From an uncultured bacterium (GTDB taxonomy: Bacteria > Planctomycetota > UBA1135 > UBA2386), in NCBI GenBank assembly GCA_937906475.1, contig CALCZA010000205.1:1-57703 (forward strand): a stretch of DNA of 57,703 nucleotides, in the 5' to 3' direction. Below, piece after piece: positions 29,784 to 39,285 of the stretch. Under the pieces are notes generated by a model. That model did no database searches, was not told where the DNA came from, and saw nothing but the letters and a program-made list of their open reading frames with translations. Position 1 is the first letter of the stretch, and each line of letters begins with the position of its first letter. The position numbers and the translations under genes are program-made.

Positions 29784-31358
29784 CTACCAAGGTGTTGGCG
29801 CGTAGTCCTTCAAGAACTGGCCCCAGCAGTGATGGCCGGTGTTGAAGCCAACGAAGATCGGATCGACGCACCGCGCGGCGCCGTCGACTGGGTCGAGTGG
29901 CGGAGCAAAGCGCTGCGCTTCTTCCTTCTCGACTGCCTTTTCGAAGTGGTCCTCATCGGTGACCCAGCCAGTGTCCACACTGTTCATGTGGATGCCGTCT
30001 TTGACGTAATCGGCGGCCGACGTGCGCGTCATCATGTTGAGCGCCGCCTTCGCCATGTTGGTGTGTGGATGCCGCGTGGTCTTTAACGTGCGGTTGAACT
30101 GGCCCTCCATCGCCGACACGTTGACGATGTGCTTGTCGCGGGATTCGACCGCGAGCATCAGTGGCTTTAACTTGCTGTTGAGTACGAACGGCGCGATTGA
30201 GTTGACGAGTTGCACCTCAAGTAATTCGATCGTTGGGACCTCGTTGAGTTCCATTCGCCACGAGTTCTTGTCGCGCAGATCAAGTTGTTGGCCTTCCCCG
30301 TCCTTGATGCCTTCGGGGAATAAGTGGCTCTGATCACCTTCGCCGAGCAAGTCCAACTGGCTCAGTTGCGCGACGTTGTTGGGCGTGCGGTGGATCGCCA
30401 GCGCGCGTTCTGCCGTCTGTTCACCCAGTAACGCCTGCAGCTTTGGTGATAGCTCGGCTGGGTTTTCTTGCCCGGCCATATCCTTGTAGTAACCCGGCGG
30501 GCGGCGAACGGTCTGGCACGCGTTGTGGATTAGGAAGTCGAGCCGCGACTCAGTCGTCAGTAGTTCGTGGCAGAAGTTTTCGACGGTGGGGGTGTGGCGC
30601 AGGTCGAGGGCGCGCAGGTCGAGGCGTTCGCGCCACTCGTCGAAATCTAGCTCGGCCTCGAAGCGCCGCGCGGCATCGCATGCGAAGCGTGTCGTCGCGA
30701 TGACGCGGGCTCCGGCGCGCAGCAGATACAGCACGATCTCGTAGCCGATCTTGACACGCGAACCGGTTACCACCGCGACGCGGCCACTCAGGTCGGCGGT
30801 GGCGTTGCGCTTGAGCCAATTGATGTCGGCGCAACTCGGGCACATCGAATCGTAGTGGTGGTGCAGTTCGGTGAACTGCTCCTTGCACACGTAGCAGCCC
30901 TTCGAGTCGTTGAGAACGCGGCGCTCTTCCGTCGGCCGTTCGCGCGCTTGGTGCTCGAGCAAGGCGCGTTGCTCGGCAGTGATCGCCAACTCCTTCGGTG
31001 CCGTCGGGAATGACAGGGCTCGCTTCATCGCGCGGTTGCTGGTGGCCTCAAGCGCGCGGTCATCTTGATCGCGAACCTTGCGGCGTTCCTTGCCGCGGCG
31101 CGCGTTGGCGAGCTTGCGACGGGCAATGCGGTCCGGCAGCGCGATCTTGCCGCTGGCCTTGCGCAGGCGGATCAGTGTTTCTTCGTCGACATCGACCAAG
31201 CACTCCTGCGATGTGGCAAGAGTTTCGAGCCATTGCACGTGAGCAGCGACCGCGCCAGCGTCCGCGACGGCTTCGCGCGCTGCCTGTTGCGCACGTTGTT
31301 GCTCGTCGTCTTCTGGCTGGTTGCCTAGCTTCTGGTCAGGTGGCGAATCGCTCGACAT
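29784..31358 (-). CDS. SDR-fold protein with an N-terminal CxxC pair
   Basis: 524 residues from ATG 31358. The first 150 residues are charged and helical. They are followed by a zinc-finger-like element CYVCKEQF (155-158) and CPSC (173-176) with His between. A short-chain dehydrogenase fold begins at VAVVTGSRVKIGYEIVL (about 195-210), with LDFLIHNACQT and IVNVSAMEG. The usual YxxxK is TNMAK here, so the catalytic Tyr is replaced while the Lys stays. From memory the HPHTNMAKAALNM stretch is shared by related proteins, so the change is probably a family trait. The role is unknown. It diverges from the ABC-F gene. Confidence 0.8.
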   Translation of the reverse strand: MSSDSPPDQKLGNQPEDDEQQRAQQAAREAVADAGAVAAHVQWLETLATSQECLVDVDEETLIRLRKASGKIALPDRIARRKLANARRGKERRKVRDQDDRALEATSNRAMKRALSFPTAPKELAITAEQRALLEHQARERPTEERRVLNDSKGCYVCKEQFTELHHHYDSMCPSCADINWLKRNATADLSGRVAVVTGSRVKIGYEIVLYLLRAGARVIATTRFACDAARRFEAELDFDEWRERLDLRALDLRHTPTVENFCHELLTTESRLDFLIHNACQTVRRPPGYYKDMAGQENPAELSPKLQALLGEQTAERALAIHRTPNNVAQLSQLDLLGEGDQSHLFPEGIKDGEGQQLDLRDKNSWRMELNEVPTIELLEVQLVNSIAPFVLNSKLKPLMLAVESRDKHIVNVSAMEGQFNRTLKTTRHPHTNMAKAALNMMTRTSAADYVKDGIHMNSVDTGWVTDEDHFEKAVEKEEAQRFAPPLDPVDGAARCVDPIFVGFNTGHHCWGQFLKDYAPTPW

Positions 31359-31492
31359 TGGGGCGAACACTCTAACGAAGACCTGCAGTCGCCGAAATGC
31401 CCGTGCGCAGCCAGTTGTGCTCGCCCTGGTAGTTGGCGCGGTGCAAAGCGTTCGTTGACGCCTGCTGGCGCAGCCCGCATGGTCCACAGAAC

Positions 31493-33139
31493 GTGACTGC
31501 CTCGATCAATTGCAAAGGTCTCGCCGCCAGCTATGGCGCGAGAGAACTGTTTTCCGGCTTCGATCTCGATATCGGGCCCAACGATGTGATCGGGTTGGTC
31601 GGCCCCAATGGCACCGGTAAGTCGACGTTGCTGAAGATCCTCGCTGGTGTTAGGCCGCCGGATGTCGGCGCGGTGACGGTTGCGCCGCAGACGGCGGTGC
31701 TCGGTTATCTGGCACAAGAACCGGACCGTATCGAGGGTGAGAGCGTGCGCGGTTTGCTGGAAAGGCGCACTGGTGTGCGAGCGGCAGAACTTGCGATGAA
31801 TGCGGCCGCCGATGCAATGGCCGACGGCAAGCCCGGCTCCGACGACGTCTACTCGGACGCGCTCGAATTGTGGATGGCACTCGGCGGAGCGGACCTCGAA
31901 GAGCGCACGGCGTCGGTGACGGCATCGCTTGGGCTCGATGTCGACATGGACATGGATATGTTGGCGCTGTCGGGCGGCCAGGCTGCACGCGCTGGTTTGG
32001 CGTCGTTGTTGTTGTCGCGCTACGACGCGTTCTTGCTCGATGAACCGACCAACGATCTCGACATCGAAGGCCTAGATCATCTCGAAGAGTTCGTGCAGAA
32101 CCTGTCGGCGCCGGCCGTCGTGATCAGCCACGACCGCGAGTTTTTGACCCGCACGGTCACTAAGGTCGTCGAGATTGATCGCAGCATGTTGCGCGTCGCG
32201 GTCTACGGCGGCAGCTATGAGTCCTATCTTGAAGAGCGAGAAACGGCGCGTCAGCACGCGTCCGATGCCTACGCAGAAAACAGCGGTCGCCGCGCCGAAC
32301 TCGCGGCCCGGGCGCGTCGTCAGCGTGCCTGGATGAGCAAGGGCGTCAAGAACGCGCGGCGCAAGGCCAAGGATCGCGACAAGATCGGCCGCGCCTTCCG
32401 CAGCGATGCGACCGAGAAGCAGGCCGCCAAGGTCAAGCAAACTGAGCGCATGATCGAACGGCTCGGGGAAGTCGCGGCGCCGCGCAAAGAGTGGCAGTTG
32501 CAGTTCTCAATTCTTGCGGCACCCCGTTCTGGAGACGTGGTCGCGGTTGCCAAGGATGCGGTCGTGCAGCGCGGCACGTTCCAACTGGGCCCGGCCAACT
32601 TGGAGTTGCGGTCGCGCGACCGCGTGGCGATCACTGGTCCGAATGGCGGCGGCAAGAGCACCTTGTTATCGATGCTGTTGGGTCGGTTGCAGCCAACCAT
32701 CGGCTCGGTGATGCTCGGCACCAACGTCGAGATCGGCGAAGTAGACCAGGCGCGACTGACGTTCGTTGCCGACGCGCCGATGGTCGACGTGTTCGCCGAA
32801 TGCGTGCCCGACTACTCGACGTCCGAAGTGCGCACCTTGCTTGCGAAGTTCGGCATCGGCACTGGCTTCATTGACCGTTCGGCCGCGTCCTTGTCACCTG
32901 GCGAACGCACGCGTGTTGGCCTCGCATTGTTGCAGGCACGCGGCGTGAACCTGTTGGTGCTCGACGAACCGACCAACCACTTAGACCTAGAAGCCATCGA
33001 GCAACTCGAGCAAGCCATGGAGACCTTCGACGGCACGGTGTTGTTGGTGACGCACGACCGCCGCATGCTCGATAATGTGCGCTTGACGCGCCGTTGGCAT
33101 GTCGAAGGTGGCCAGGTGCGCGAGATCGCTGCCGACTAA
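31493..33139 (+). CDS. ABC-F ribosome-associated ATPase
   Basis: 548 residues from GTG 31493 (the longer frame to 31433 is not protein-like). Two ABC domains without membrane segments. The first has LVGPNGTGKSTLLKIL, signature LSGGQAARAGLAS and FLLDEPTNDLD. The second has ITGPNGGGKSTLLSML, signature LSPGERTRVGLAL and LVLDEPTNHLD. Between them lies a basic helical linker (RRQRAWMSKGVKNARRKAKD), the interdomain segment of ABC-F proteins. ABC-F proteins act on ribosomes, in translation control or antibiotic protection. The sequence does not let me choose between EttA/Uup-like and resistance types. Confidence 0.9.
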   Translation: MTASINCKGLAASYGARELFSGFDLDIGPNDVIGLVGPNGTGKSTLLKILAGVRPPDVGAVTVAPQTAVLGYLAQEPDRIEGESVRGLLERRTGVRAAELAMNAAADAMADGKPGSDDVYSDALELWMALGGADLEERTASVTASLGLDVDMDMDMLALSGGQAARAGLASLLLSRYDAFLLDEPTNDLDIEGLDHLEEFVQNLSAPAVVISHDREFLTRTVTKVVEIDRSMLRVAVYGGSYESYLEERETARQHASDAYAENSGRRAELAARARRQRAWMSKGVKNARRKAKDRDKIGRAFRSDATEKQAAKVKQTERMIERLGEVAAPRKEWQLQFSILAAPRSGDVVAVAKDAVVQRGTFQLGPANLELRSRDRVAITGPNGGGKSTLLSMLLGRLQPTIGSVMLGTNVEIGEVDQARLTFVADAPMVDVFAECVPDYSTSEVRTLLAKFGIGTGFIDRSAASLSPGERTRVGLALLQARGVNLLVLDEPTNHLDLEAIEQLEQAMETFDGTVLLVTHDRRMLDNVRLTRRWHVEGGQVREIAAD

Positions 33140-33305
33140 CGCAGTTCGTCCCACTAACGTCGACCGCCGCGACGGTTCGGTCGTATGGCGCTTCGGCATC
33201 GTGGCTGCCGTTTAGCTCTCGCCGACCGTGGTTGGCGAATCGTTGTGGTTTGGTGGTCACGCCGGGCTGGTGCGTCGACTGACAACCCGATAGGAAAGCG
33301 TGTAG

Positions 33306-34049
33306 ATGGCAGACTCTAAGCAACCAAGCAAGGCCCTCGTTGATGGTCTCGATGTCGAGATCACCCGACTAATCGATGAGCCGACGGTCATTCGCGAACT
33401 GCTCGAACTCGACGGCAGAGAGATCCTTGAACTTGGTTGCGGTCGCGCTGTGAATACACGAGCGATTGCGGCCGCCGGTCGGAATCGGACCATGCTCGCG
33501 CTGGAAGTCGACGAACGGCAACACGCGCTCAATCTTCAGATCAAAGATTTGGGTAATGTGACGTTCGCACTGGGCGGCGCCGAGAAAATCCCAGCTGCGG
33601 ACCAGAGCTTTGATGCGGTGTTCTTGTTCAAGTCGCTGCACCACGTGCCTGCCGATTTGATGCAGCCGGCGATGCGTGAGATTGCGCGCGTGCTGCGTCC
33701 CGGTGGTTACGCGTATGTGTCTGAACCGTTGTTCCGTGGCTCGTTTAATGATTGCCTGCGGTTGTTCCATGACGAGAGCCAGGTTCGTTCGCAAGCGTTT
33801 GCGGCGATTACGTCGGCGGTTCGCGATGGGCAGTTTGTGTCCGTCTCGCAGACGTTCTTCTTGGCACCGGTGCACTTCGCAAGTTTCGAAGAGTTTGAGC
33901 GACTGGTCATTGGCACGACGCACTCGAACCATGTGCTGAGTGACGAAGTCTACGCCCAGGTGCGAGAGCGCTTCGCTACCTACGTAGGTGCCAATGGGGT
34001 GCAGTTCGAGCAACCGATCCGCGTCGATCTGTTGCAGCGGTTGATCTGA
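33306..34049 (+). CDS. Class I SAM-dependent methyltransferase
   Basis: 247 residues. Motif I is ILELGCGRAVNTRAIAAAG, the acidic end of strand 2 is ALEVDERQ, motif IV lies in FDAVFLFKSLHHVP, and GYAYVSEPLF follows the post-IV helix. This is the Methyltransf_11/UbiE-like type. An AGGAAAG lies about 15 bases before ATG 33306. The C-terminal half is less conserved and the substrate is unknown. It stands alone between the ABC-F gene and a convergent PNPOx-like gene. Confidence 0.85.
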   Translation: MADSKQPSKALVDGLDVEITRLIDEPTVIRELLELDGREILELGCGRAVNTRAIAAAGRNRTMLALEVDERQHALNLQIKDLGNVTFALGGAEKIPAADQSFDAVFLFKSLHHVPADLMQPAMREIARVLRPGGYAYVSEPLFRGSFNDCLRLFHDESQVRSQAFAAITSAVRDGQFVSVSQTFFLAPVHFASFEEFERLVIGTTHSNHVLSDEVYAQVRERFATYVGANGVQFEQPIRVDLLQRLI

Positions 34050-34088
34050 AACCAGCAGCGCACGATTCGCCCGCCTGACCTGTCGGTA

Positions 34089-34556
34089 TCAGCTCGAGGC
34101 TGCCGCCCACTCATCGCGTTCAATCCAACCCATTGCGCCATAACCAGCGATCCACCGGATGCGTTGGCACTCGAGTAGCCATAGCTCGAAACCGTGGGCT
34201 GAGCGCATGCGTTCGGCGTCGGGGAAGCGTGCGAAGTAGAGCGCCTCTGCTTGCGACGCCTCTTCGCCTTGCGGCCGGCGGGCTTTCACCAGCATGGCGT
34301 GGCGCGCACCACTCTGTGGCTGGTCGCGAACCGCTGGGTCGGCAACAAACAACGTCGCGCGCTCGTCAGCCTGTAGGTTCTTTGAGTGCTCGGAGATGTC
34401 TGACAAGAATACGAGGATATTGCCTTCTGACGACACGGCGTAGGGCACGATCGACCCGAAGGGCCAGCCATCCATCGCTGCATGTGCGGTGCATAGCGTG
34501 GCGTGTTGTTCGCTTTCAAACAGGGTGCGAACGTTGCTCAAATCCGAGTCGGTCAT
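34089..34556 (-). CDS. Pyridoxamine 5'-phosphate oxidase-like (split-barrel) protein
   Basis: 155 residues from ATG 34556. The flavin-binding split barrel shows as HATLCTAHAAMDGWPFGSIV, then ILVFLSDISEHSKNLQAD and RATLFVADPA. It resembles the N-terminal half of HugZ-like heme-binding or F420/FMN-type proteins. The second, C-terminal domain of HugZ is absent. The frame extends upstream to 34676, but the added residues look untranslated and would overlap the VOC gene. Confidence 0.75.
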   Translation of the reverse strand: MTDSDLSNVRTLFESEQHATLCTAHAAMDGWPFGSIVPYAVSSEGNILVFLSDISEHSKNLQADERATLFVADPAVRDQPQSGARHAMLVKARRPQGEEASQAEALYFARFPDAERMRSAHGFELWLLECQRIRWIAGYGAMGWIERDEWAAASS

Positions 34557-34659
34557 TGGCGCATCATCGCGGCGGCGCTTGCACCAGAGATGCACGGATT
34601 GTGACGTAGGTACAAAAACCTCGTGACTGGGAGCCGGGTGCAGAGAACCTGTGGCAATC

Positions 34660-35145
34660 ATGCGATACCTCGCCACGTTCGTGCTCGTCTTCGGTGCTGC
34701 TTCTTGTGGAACTCACGACGCGGTTCAGGCTATGCCTTTTGCAACGCCCGTAAGTTCCACCATGCAGCTAGGGAACTTCTCCGTCAGCCTTGCCGTCAAG
34801 GACATCGCCGCATCCAAGGCTTTCTATGAGAAGCTCGGCTTTGTTGCGGCGGGTGGCGATCAGGCTGGAGGTTGGCTGATCCTGCGCAATGGCGAGACCA
34901 AGATTGGTCTGTTCCAAGGCATGTTCCCGACCAACCTCATGACCTTTAATCCGGGTTGGGATGGCAACGCGCAGCCAGTGTCGGAGTTCGTCGATGTGCG
35001 CGACATCCAGGCGAAACTGGAAGGTGATGGCATCACCTTGACGACGCGTGCCATTGCCGACAGTGCCGGGCCCGCCAGCATCATGATGACCGATCCTGAC
35101 GGCAACGTGATCCTGATCGATCAACACGTGCCGCGCGCCAAGTAG
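34660..35145 (+). CDS. VOC-superfamily lipoprotein (glyoxalase-like)
   Basis: 161 residues from ATG 34660 (a GTG at 34651 is possible). A lipoprotein signal opens it (MRYLATFVLVFGAASCGTH, box GAASC). The VOC fold follows: FSVSLAVKDIAASKAFYEKL, GWLILRNGETKIGLFQG, VSEFVDVRDIQAKLEGDG and MMTDPDGNVILIDQH with the terminal conserved Asp-Gly-Asn. VOC proteins include glyoxalases, dioxygenases and resistance proteins, usually cytoplasmic. An exported lipid-anchored form is less common. The specific reaction is unknown. Confidence 0.78.
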   Translation: MRYLATFVLVFGAASCGTHDAVQAMPFATPVSSTMQLGNFSVSLAVKDIAASKAFYEKLGFVAAGGDQAGGWLILRNGETKIGLFQGMFPTNLMTFNPGWDGNAQPVSEFVDVRDIQAKLEGDGITLTTRAIADSAGPASIMMTDPDGNVILIDQHVPRAK

Positions 35146-35163
35146 GCCTTGTTCGATCGGTCT

Positions 35164-35904
35164 CTACTCGATGAGGCCATCGGTGCGCAGGCGTGCCGCC
35201 AAATCTCGCTGGTAGGCTGAGTGTGCCGCCGCATCTTCGCGCGCTCGTTCGCTGTAGAAGATAAATCCCAGCGCCCGACGTGGCCGGTCGGTGGTCTGGT
35301 TGTTGTCGGCGCGATGAATTGTCATCGCGTGATGTACGAGCAAGTCGCCAGGTCGCGCTGGGCAAGCAACTTCGTTTTCGAGGTCGGCCGGCTGCGGGTA
35401 GTCGGTGATACCGCGGCTGAAGCCCAGTGTGCCGGTTGGCGCGTGTTCGCGCATGCCGCGGCGGTGGGAGCCAGCCGAGTAGCGCACGCAGCCGTTTTGC
35501 TCATCGACGTCATCGAGCGCGAGCCACATGGTCACTGCTTCGCACGGGGCCAGCATGAAGTAGTGGCCATCCTGATGCGGCGGCGTTGGCTTGCCGATGC
35601 TGGGTGGCTTGTTGAAGTATTGGATATTGCGCGGGATTGCGCGTGCGCCGAGCAGTTGCTCGGCGAGTCGAGGCACGCGGCCCTGCGATACTAGTTGTGC
35701 GAACCAGGCATCATGTTCGCCGAGTTGCTGGATCTGCTTGAGTGTCGCTTGGTTGCCGCGCTCTTCGTAGAAGACATGTTCACTCGGCAACTTCGGCAGA
35801 ACGTTCTCGAGAAAGCGGGACACGTTCTGTTGCAGTTCGGCCAGTTCGGCAGCTTGGAAGAAGCCGGGTAAGCTGAGGAAGCCGTTGTCCGTGAAGTCCT
35901 GCAT
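35164..35904 (-). CDS. Phytanoyl-CoA dioxygenase (PhyH) family oxygenase
   Basis: 246 residues starting MQDFTDNGFLSLPGFF, the usual PhyH opening. The iron-binding motif is HQDGHYF (His-x-Asp), and the distal His lies in VHHAMTIHRADNN. A downstream Arg for 2-oxoglutarate is in RPRRALGF. The family hydroxylates diverse small molecules with Fe(II) and 2-oxoglutarate. It converges with the VOC gene, 18 bases between stops. Confidence 0.88.
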   Translation of the reverse strand: MQDFTDNGFLSLPGFFQAAELAELQQNVSRFLENVLPKLPSEHVFYEERGNQATLKQIQQLGEHDAWFAQLVSQGRVPRLAEQLLGARAIPRNIQYFNKPPSIGKPTPPHQDGHYFMLAPCEAVTMWLALDDVDEQNGCVRYSAGSHRRGMREHAPTGTLGFSRGITDYPQPADLENEVACPARPGDLLVHHAMTIHRADNNQTTDRPRRALGFIFYSERAREDAAAHSAYQRDLAARLRTDGLIE

Positions 35905-35928
35905 CGATGAGCGTGAGCGAGACTAAAC

Positions 35929-36042
35929 GATTCGGACAGCATCAACATCCTGGCCGCTGTAGGTTCGGGACTTGGTGCGGGCGTCAACGCGCACGGCATG
36001 GCGATTTCGAACGGGCTGAAATTGACGGTCGGCTTCAACTAG
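35929..36042 (+). pseudogene. Internally deleted remnant of an S8-protein C-terminus
   Basis: In the frame ending at TAG 36040-36042 the plus strand reads DSINILAAVGSGLGAGVN, then AHGMAISNGLKLTVGFN. The first part matches SINMLAAAGSGL of the S8 gene downstream (its bases 38862-38897), largely with synonymous codon changes. The second part matches GINAFGMAVSNGLKLTVG at that gene's very end (from 39213). In the remnant the two parts are six bases apart; in the intact gene they are 315 bases apart. So this is the tail of a further copy that lost about 309 bp inside and everything before it. A TGA lies in frame at 35914-35916 and there is no start codon. Confidence 0.75.
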
Positions 36043-36269
36043 TTAGCCGGGCAGCACCTGAGCCGTCTGAATACGCGTTTGGCTCTCGTCATGAGAATCG
36101 CAGGTGCCGGTGGTCTAGACGTTTAGAGTTCCTTGGCAGCGGCGACTCCGATCGTTACACGGTCTAGCGCATGAGTCACATTGCATTGTCGAGATGCCAG
36201 TGCGTGTGGGGGGCCGCTAGACTGTGTCACTTGCCAATCGTGTCAATGACCTGCTCCCCCGGTCACGCA
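36043..36269. other. Gap upstream of the first S8 gene
   Basis: About 230 bases between the remnant and ATG 36270. An in-frame ATG at 36171 would extend the protease N-terminus, but those residues are not signal-like. I see no clear promoter or terminator by eye. Confidence 0.35.
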
Positions 36270-39200
36270 ATGCTTAATAACCTAACTTGGCCAGCGCTGC
36301 TCGCTGGTCTTCTCGTCGCTCCTGCAGTCGCGCAAGTAGCCGTTCCCGAGCAGCGTCAAGCGACTGACATTCGGTTGCGTTACGCGTCGTTCGATCCCCT
36401 GGTCGCACCACCAGAAGTGTCGGTGCTGTTACGCAGCACGAATGAGCAGGGACTTTGGATCGTGCAGTTCCACGCGACGCCGACCCAGGCCGATCGCAAT
36501 GCTATGCAGCAACTCGGCGGCCAGTTGATTGGCTATTTGCCGGACAATGCCTACGTGGTGAGGATGCCGGCCGGTCTGGTGGCAGACGCGCTGAGCATCG
36601 AAACGGTACGGTGGGTTGGCAGCTACGAAGTGCCTTACCGAATCGACCCTGCGCTGCTTGCAGCCAGGGCCTACGCCAGCGACGAACCGGTGCACTACAA
36701 AATCGTCGTGGCCGACAGGAATAGCGACAAGCCGAATCTGTTCATGAAGATTGCCGCTGCAGGTGGCCAAGTAGAGAACGAGAACGCCGGCAGCAGCGTT
36801 ATCGACGTGACATTGAGCGGTCCGCAGTTACTGCTCGTGGCCGGCTTCAACGAAGTATTGTGGATTGATCGCCCCGGCGAACTGCAGTTCTACATGGACA
36901 ACGCCCGCATCCAGGGTGGCGGCGACTACATCGAAGCTCAAGCGGGCTATACCGGCACTGGAGTCAACTCGCATATTCACGAAGGCGTCGAGGTGACGCA
37001 CCCTGACTTCACTGGCACCGTGACCAATGTGCAGAGCGCTGGCAACCCTAATGATCACGGTCACGCGACCGCTGGCATCATGTGGGGTAATGGCACTAGC
37101 AACGCTGCGGTGCGTGGCATGGCGCCGGATTCGGGCAAGTTCTACACCGAGGTCGTAACGCAGGTTGGCTCGCGCTGGGAAGTGATCGATGACCTGGTCA
37201 ATATCCATAGCGTCAGCCATACGTCGGCATCTTGGGGTTGGGGCCTAGCGCTCAACTACAACTCATCATCGGTTGAGGGTGACGAAGCGATCTTCGATCA
37301 CGACATCGCGTGGACCCAGAGCCAGGGGAATGACGGTACGCAGATGTCGGATGGCTTTGCGTGGGCCAAGAACGTGTTCTCGATTGGCGGGGTATTCCAT
37401 GGTGATGACGCGATCGTCGGTAACGATCAATGGAATGGCGGCGCGAGTATTGGCCCGGCGTCGGATGGTCGCATCAAGCCGACGCTGATTGCCTATTACG
37501 ACATGATTGGCACATCGGACCTGACTGGCGCTGCTGGCTATTCGGGCAACGACTGGACAGCGGACTTCGGCGGCACGTCTGGTGCCGCGCCGATCGTTGG
37601 CGGGCACAACGTCATCGCGATTCAGATGTTCACCGATGACACTGGCACACCTGGCATTGGTCAGTTCGGTAACACGCTGCGCGCGTCCGGTGGTACGGCG
37701 CACGAGAACCGCCCGCACTTCACGACGTTAAAGTCATTGATGGTCGCCTCGGCGCGCCAATACGCATTCACGCCGACGAGCACTGATTTGCGCCGTGAGC
37801 ATCAAGGCTGGGGCTTCCCCAACTTGGAAGATTTGTGGGACAGCCGCGATAAGACGTTCGTCGTCGATGAGACGAGTGTGCTGCAGCAAGGCGGCATCGA
37901 TAATTATCAGATCACTGTCGCAGCCAACGAGCCGCAGCTAAAGATCAGCCTCAACTGGAGTGAGCCGGCTGCGAACCCGTCTGCTGCCGTCGACTTGATC
38001 AATAACTTGTCGCTACGCGTTTTGTCACCTAGCGGCACCGAATACTGGGGCAACGTTGGTCTTGAAGATGGGCCGTGGTCGCCAGTTGGTGGCAGCGAAG
38101 ACACGGTCAACTCGATTGAGAACGTGTTCATCCTCAACCCGGCCGCGGGCAATTGGTATGTGCAGGTGATCGCAACTTCGATCGTCGAAGACAACCATGT
38201 CGAGACTTCCGCGGTTGATGCCGACTACGGTCTGGTATGCGTTGGCGGGCAAGGACAAGTTGCACCGAATGGCGCCTTTGGCGAGGTCGAGTCGGTTGGC
38301 TTCGGGTGCGATGGTTCAACCTGCGCCGATGCTATCTACGAGTACCCGACGTTTGGCTTGGCCAATAGCGGCGTAAGCTTCCAGTTCTCAGGCGCCGATT
38401 ACGCGTATCTGACGGGTCAAGGCACTTGGATCCCGGCTGCTGGTCAGAACCTAGGCTTGGCCGACAATACCGAAGTCGTCCGAAACCTTGGCTTTACGAT
38501 GCCGTATCCCGGCGGTTCGACGTCGACGCTGCGCATCTGCAGCAACGGCTGGATAACCAGCAGCTTCTTCGCCGGAGCGAGCAACTCGACGCCGGCGCCG
38601 GCCGAGTTCTTGGGGCACACGATGTGGGCGCCGCTTTGGCACGACCTCAATCCTGGTGCGGGTGGTTCGGTTTGGTTCGACAGCACCACGCAGCGCGCGG
38701 TCGTGACCTGGGTGGCGGTGCCGAACTTCTTCAACAGCGGTTCTTCGACCTTCCAGGTGCAGTTCTGGGCGAACGGTGATGTGCACTTTATCTACCAGAA
38801 CATCTCGGTCGCTGGCGACTACCTGACGGGTTTCTCGCGTAACACGACCAACGATCCTGGCAGCATCAACATGCTTGCTGCTGCAGGCTCTGGTTTATCA
38901 GTGTGCACGTCGCCGCAACCCGAATTGAAGTTTGACGTGTCAGCGCGACCTGTGCTCGGCACGACGTTCGATCTGGTGACTACTGAGATTCCGCTGGGCA
39001 CCTACTACGGGCTAGCGCTGTTATCGACGACGCCGCTCCCGTCTGTAAGTTTGACTTCCCTTGGCTTACCTGGTTGCGAACTCTATCAGACGATCGACGC
39101 GTCGGCCATATGGGTGCAGGTAGGCAACTCGGGGATCTTGCCGTGGCCATTGCCGTTGAACACCGCGCTGGCCGGAATCGAGTTATACTGCCAATCGGCG

Positions 39201-39275
39201 ACGGTGACGCCTGGCATCAACGCGTTCGGCATGGCCGTGTCGAACGGCCTGAAGTTGACGGTCGGTGTCCTTTAA
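36270..39275 (+). CDS. Secreted S8 (subtilase-fold) protein lacking the canonical Asp, with nidogen-like and C-terminal module
   Basis: 1001 residues from ATG 36270 (signal MLNNLTWPALLAGLLVAPAVAQ). An N-terminal propeptide-like region (about 35-210) is followed by the peptidase domain. The Asp motif is replaced: HIHEGVEVTHPDF (His237, Glu238 where IDTG is expected). His263 stands in DHGHATAGI and Ser437 in GGTSGAAP. SQGNDG matches the oxyanion Asn region. Next comes a jelly-roll P/KP-43-type domain (LKISLNWSEPAANPS), a nidogen-like segment (LRICSNGWITSSFF), and a final module starting RPVLGTTFDLV and ending MAVSNGLKLTVGVL. The catalytic domain and N-terminus are clearly paralogous to the S8 gene at 54464. 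Glu238 could stand in for Asp, or the protein may be inactive. It converges with the WD40 gene. Confidence 0.87.
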   Translation: MLNNLTWPALLAGLLVAPAVAQVAVPEQRQATDIRLRYASFDPLVAPPEVSVLLRSTNEQGLWIVQFHATPTQADRNAMQQLGGQLIGYLPDNAYVVRMPAGLVADALSIETVRWVGSYEVPYRIDPALLAARAYASDEPVHYKIVVADRNSDKPNLFMKIAAAGGQVENENAGSSVIDVTLSGPQLLLVAGFNEVLWIDRPGELQFYMDNARIQGGGDYIEAQAGYTGTGVNSHIHEGVEVTHPDFTGTVTNVQSAGNPNDHGHATAGIMWGNGTSNAAVRGMAPDSGKFYTEVVTQVGSRWEVIDDLVNIHSVSHTSASWGWGLALNYNSSSVEGDEAIFDHDIAWTQSQGNDGTQMSDGFAWAKNVFSIGGVFHGDDAIVGNDQWNGGASIGPASDGRIKPTLIAYYDMIGTSDLTGAAGYSGNDWTADFGGTSGAAPIVGGHNVIAIQMFTDDTGTPGIGQFGNTLRASGGTAHENRPHFTTLKSLMVASARQYAFTPTSTDLRREHQGWGFPNLEDLWDSRDKTFVVDETSVLQQGGIDNYQITVAANEPQLKISLNWSEPAANPSAAVDLINNLSLRVLSPSGTEYWGNVGLEDGPWSPVGGSEDTVNSIENVFILNPAAGNWYVQVIATSIVEDNHVETSAVDADYGLVCVGGQGQVAPNGAFGEVESVGFGCDGSTCADAIYEYPTFGLANSGVSFQFSGADYAYLTGQGTWIPAAGQNLGLADNTEVVRNLGFTMPYPGGSTSTLRICSNGWITSSFFAGASNSTPAPAEFLGHTMWAPLWHDLNPGAGGSVWFDSTTQRAVVTWVAVPNFFNSGSSTFQVQFWANGDVHFIYQNISVAGDYLTGFSRNTTNDPGSINMLAAAGSGLSVCTSPQPELKFDVSARPVLGTTFDLVTTEIPLGTYYGLALLSTTPLPSVSLTSLGLPGCELYQTIDASAIWVQVGNSGILPWPLPLNTALAGIELYCQSATVTPGINAFGMAVSNGLKLTVGVL

Positions 39276-39285
39276 CGCCGGCGCT

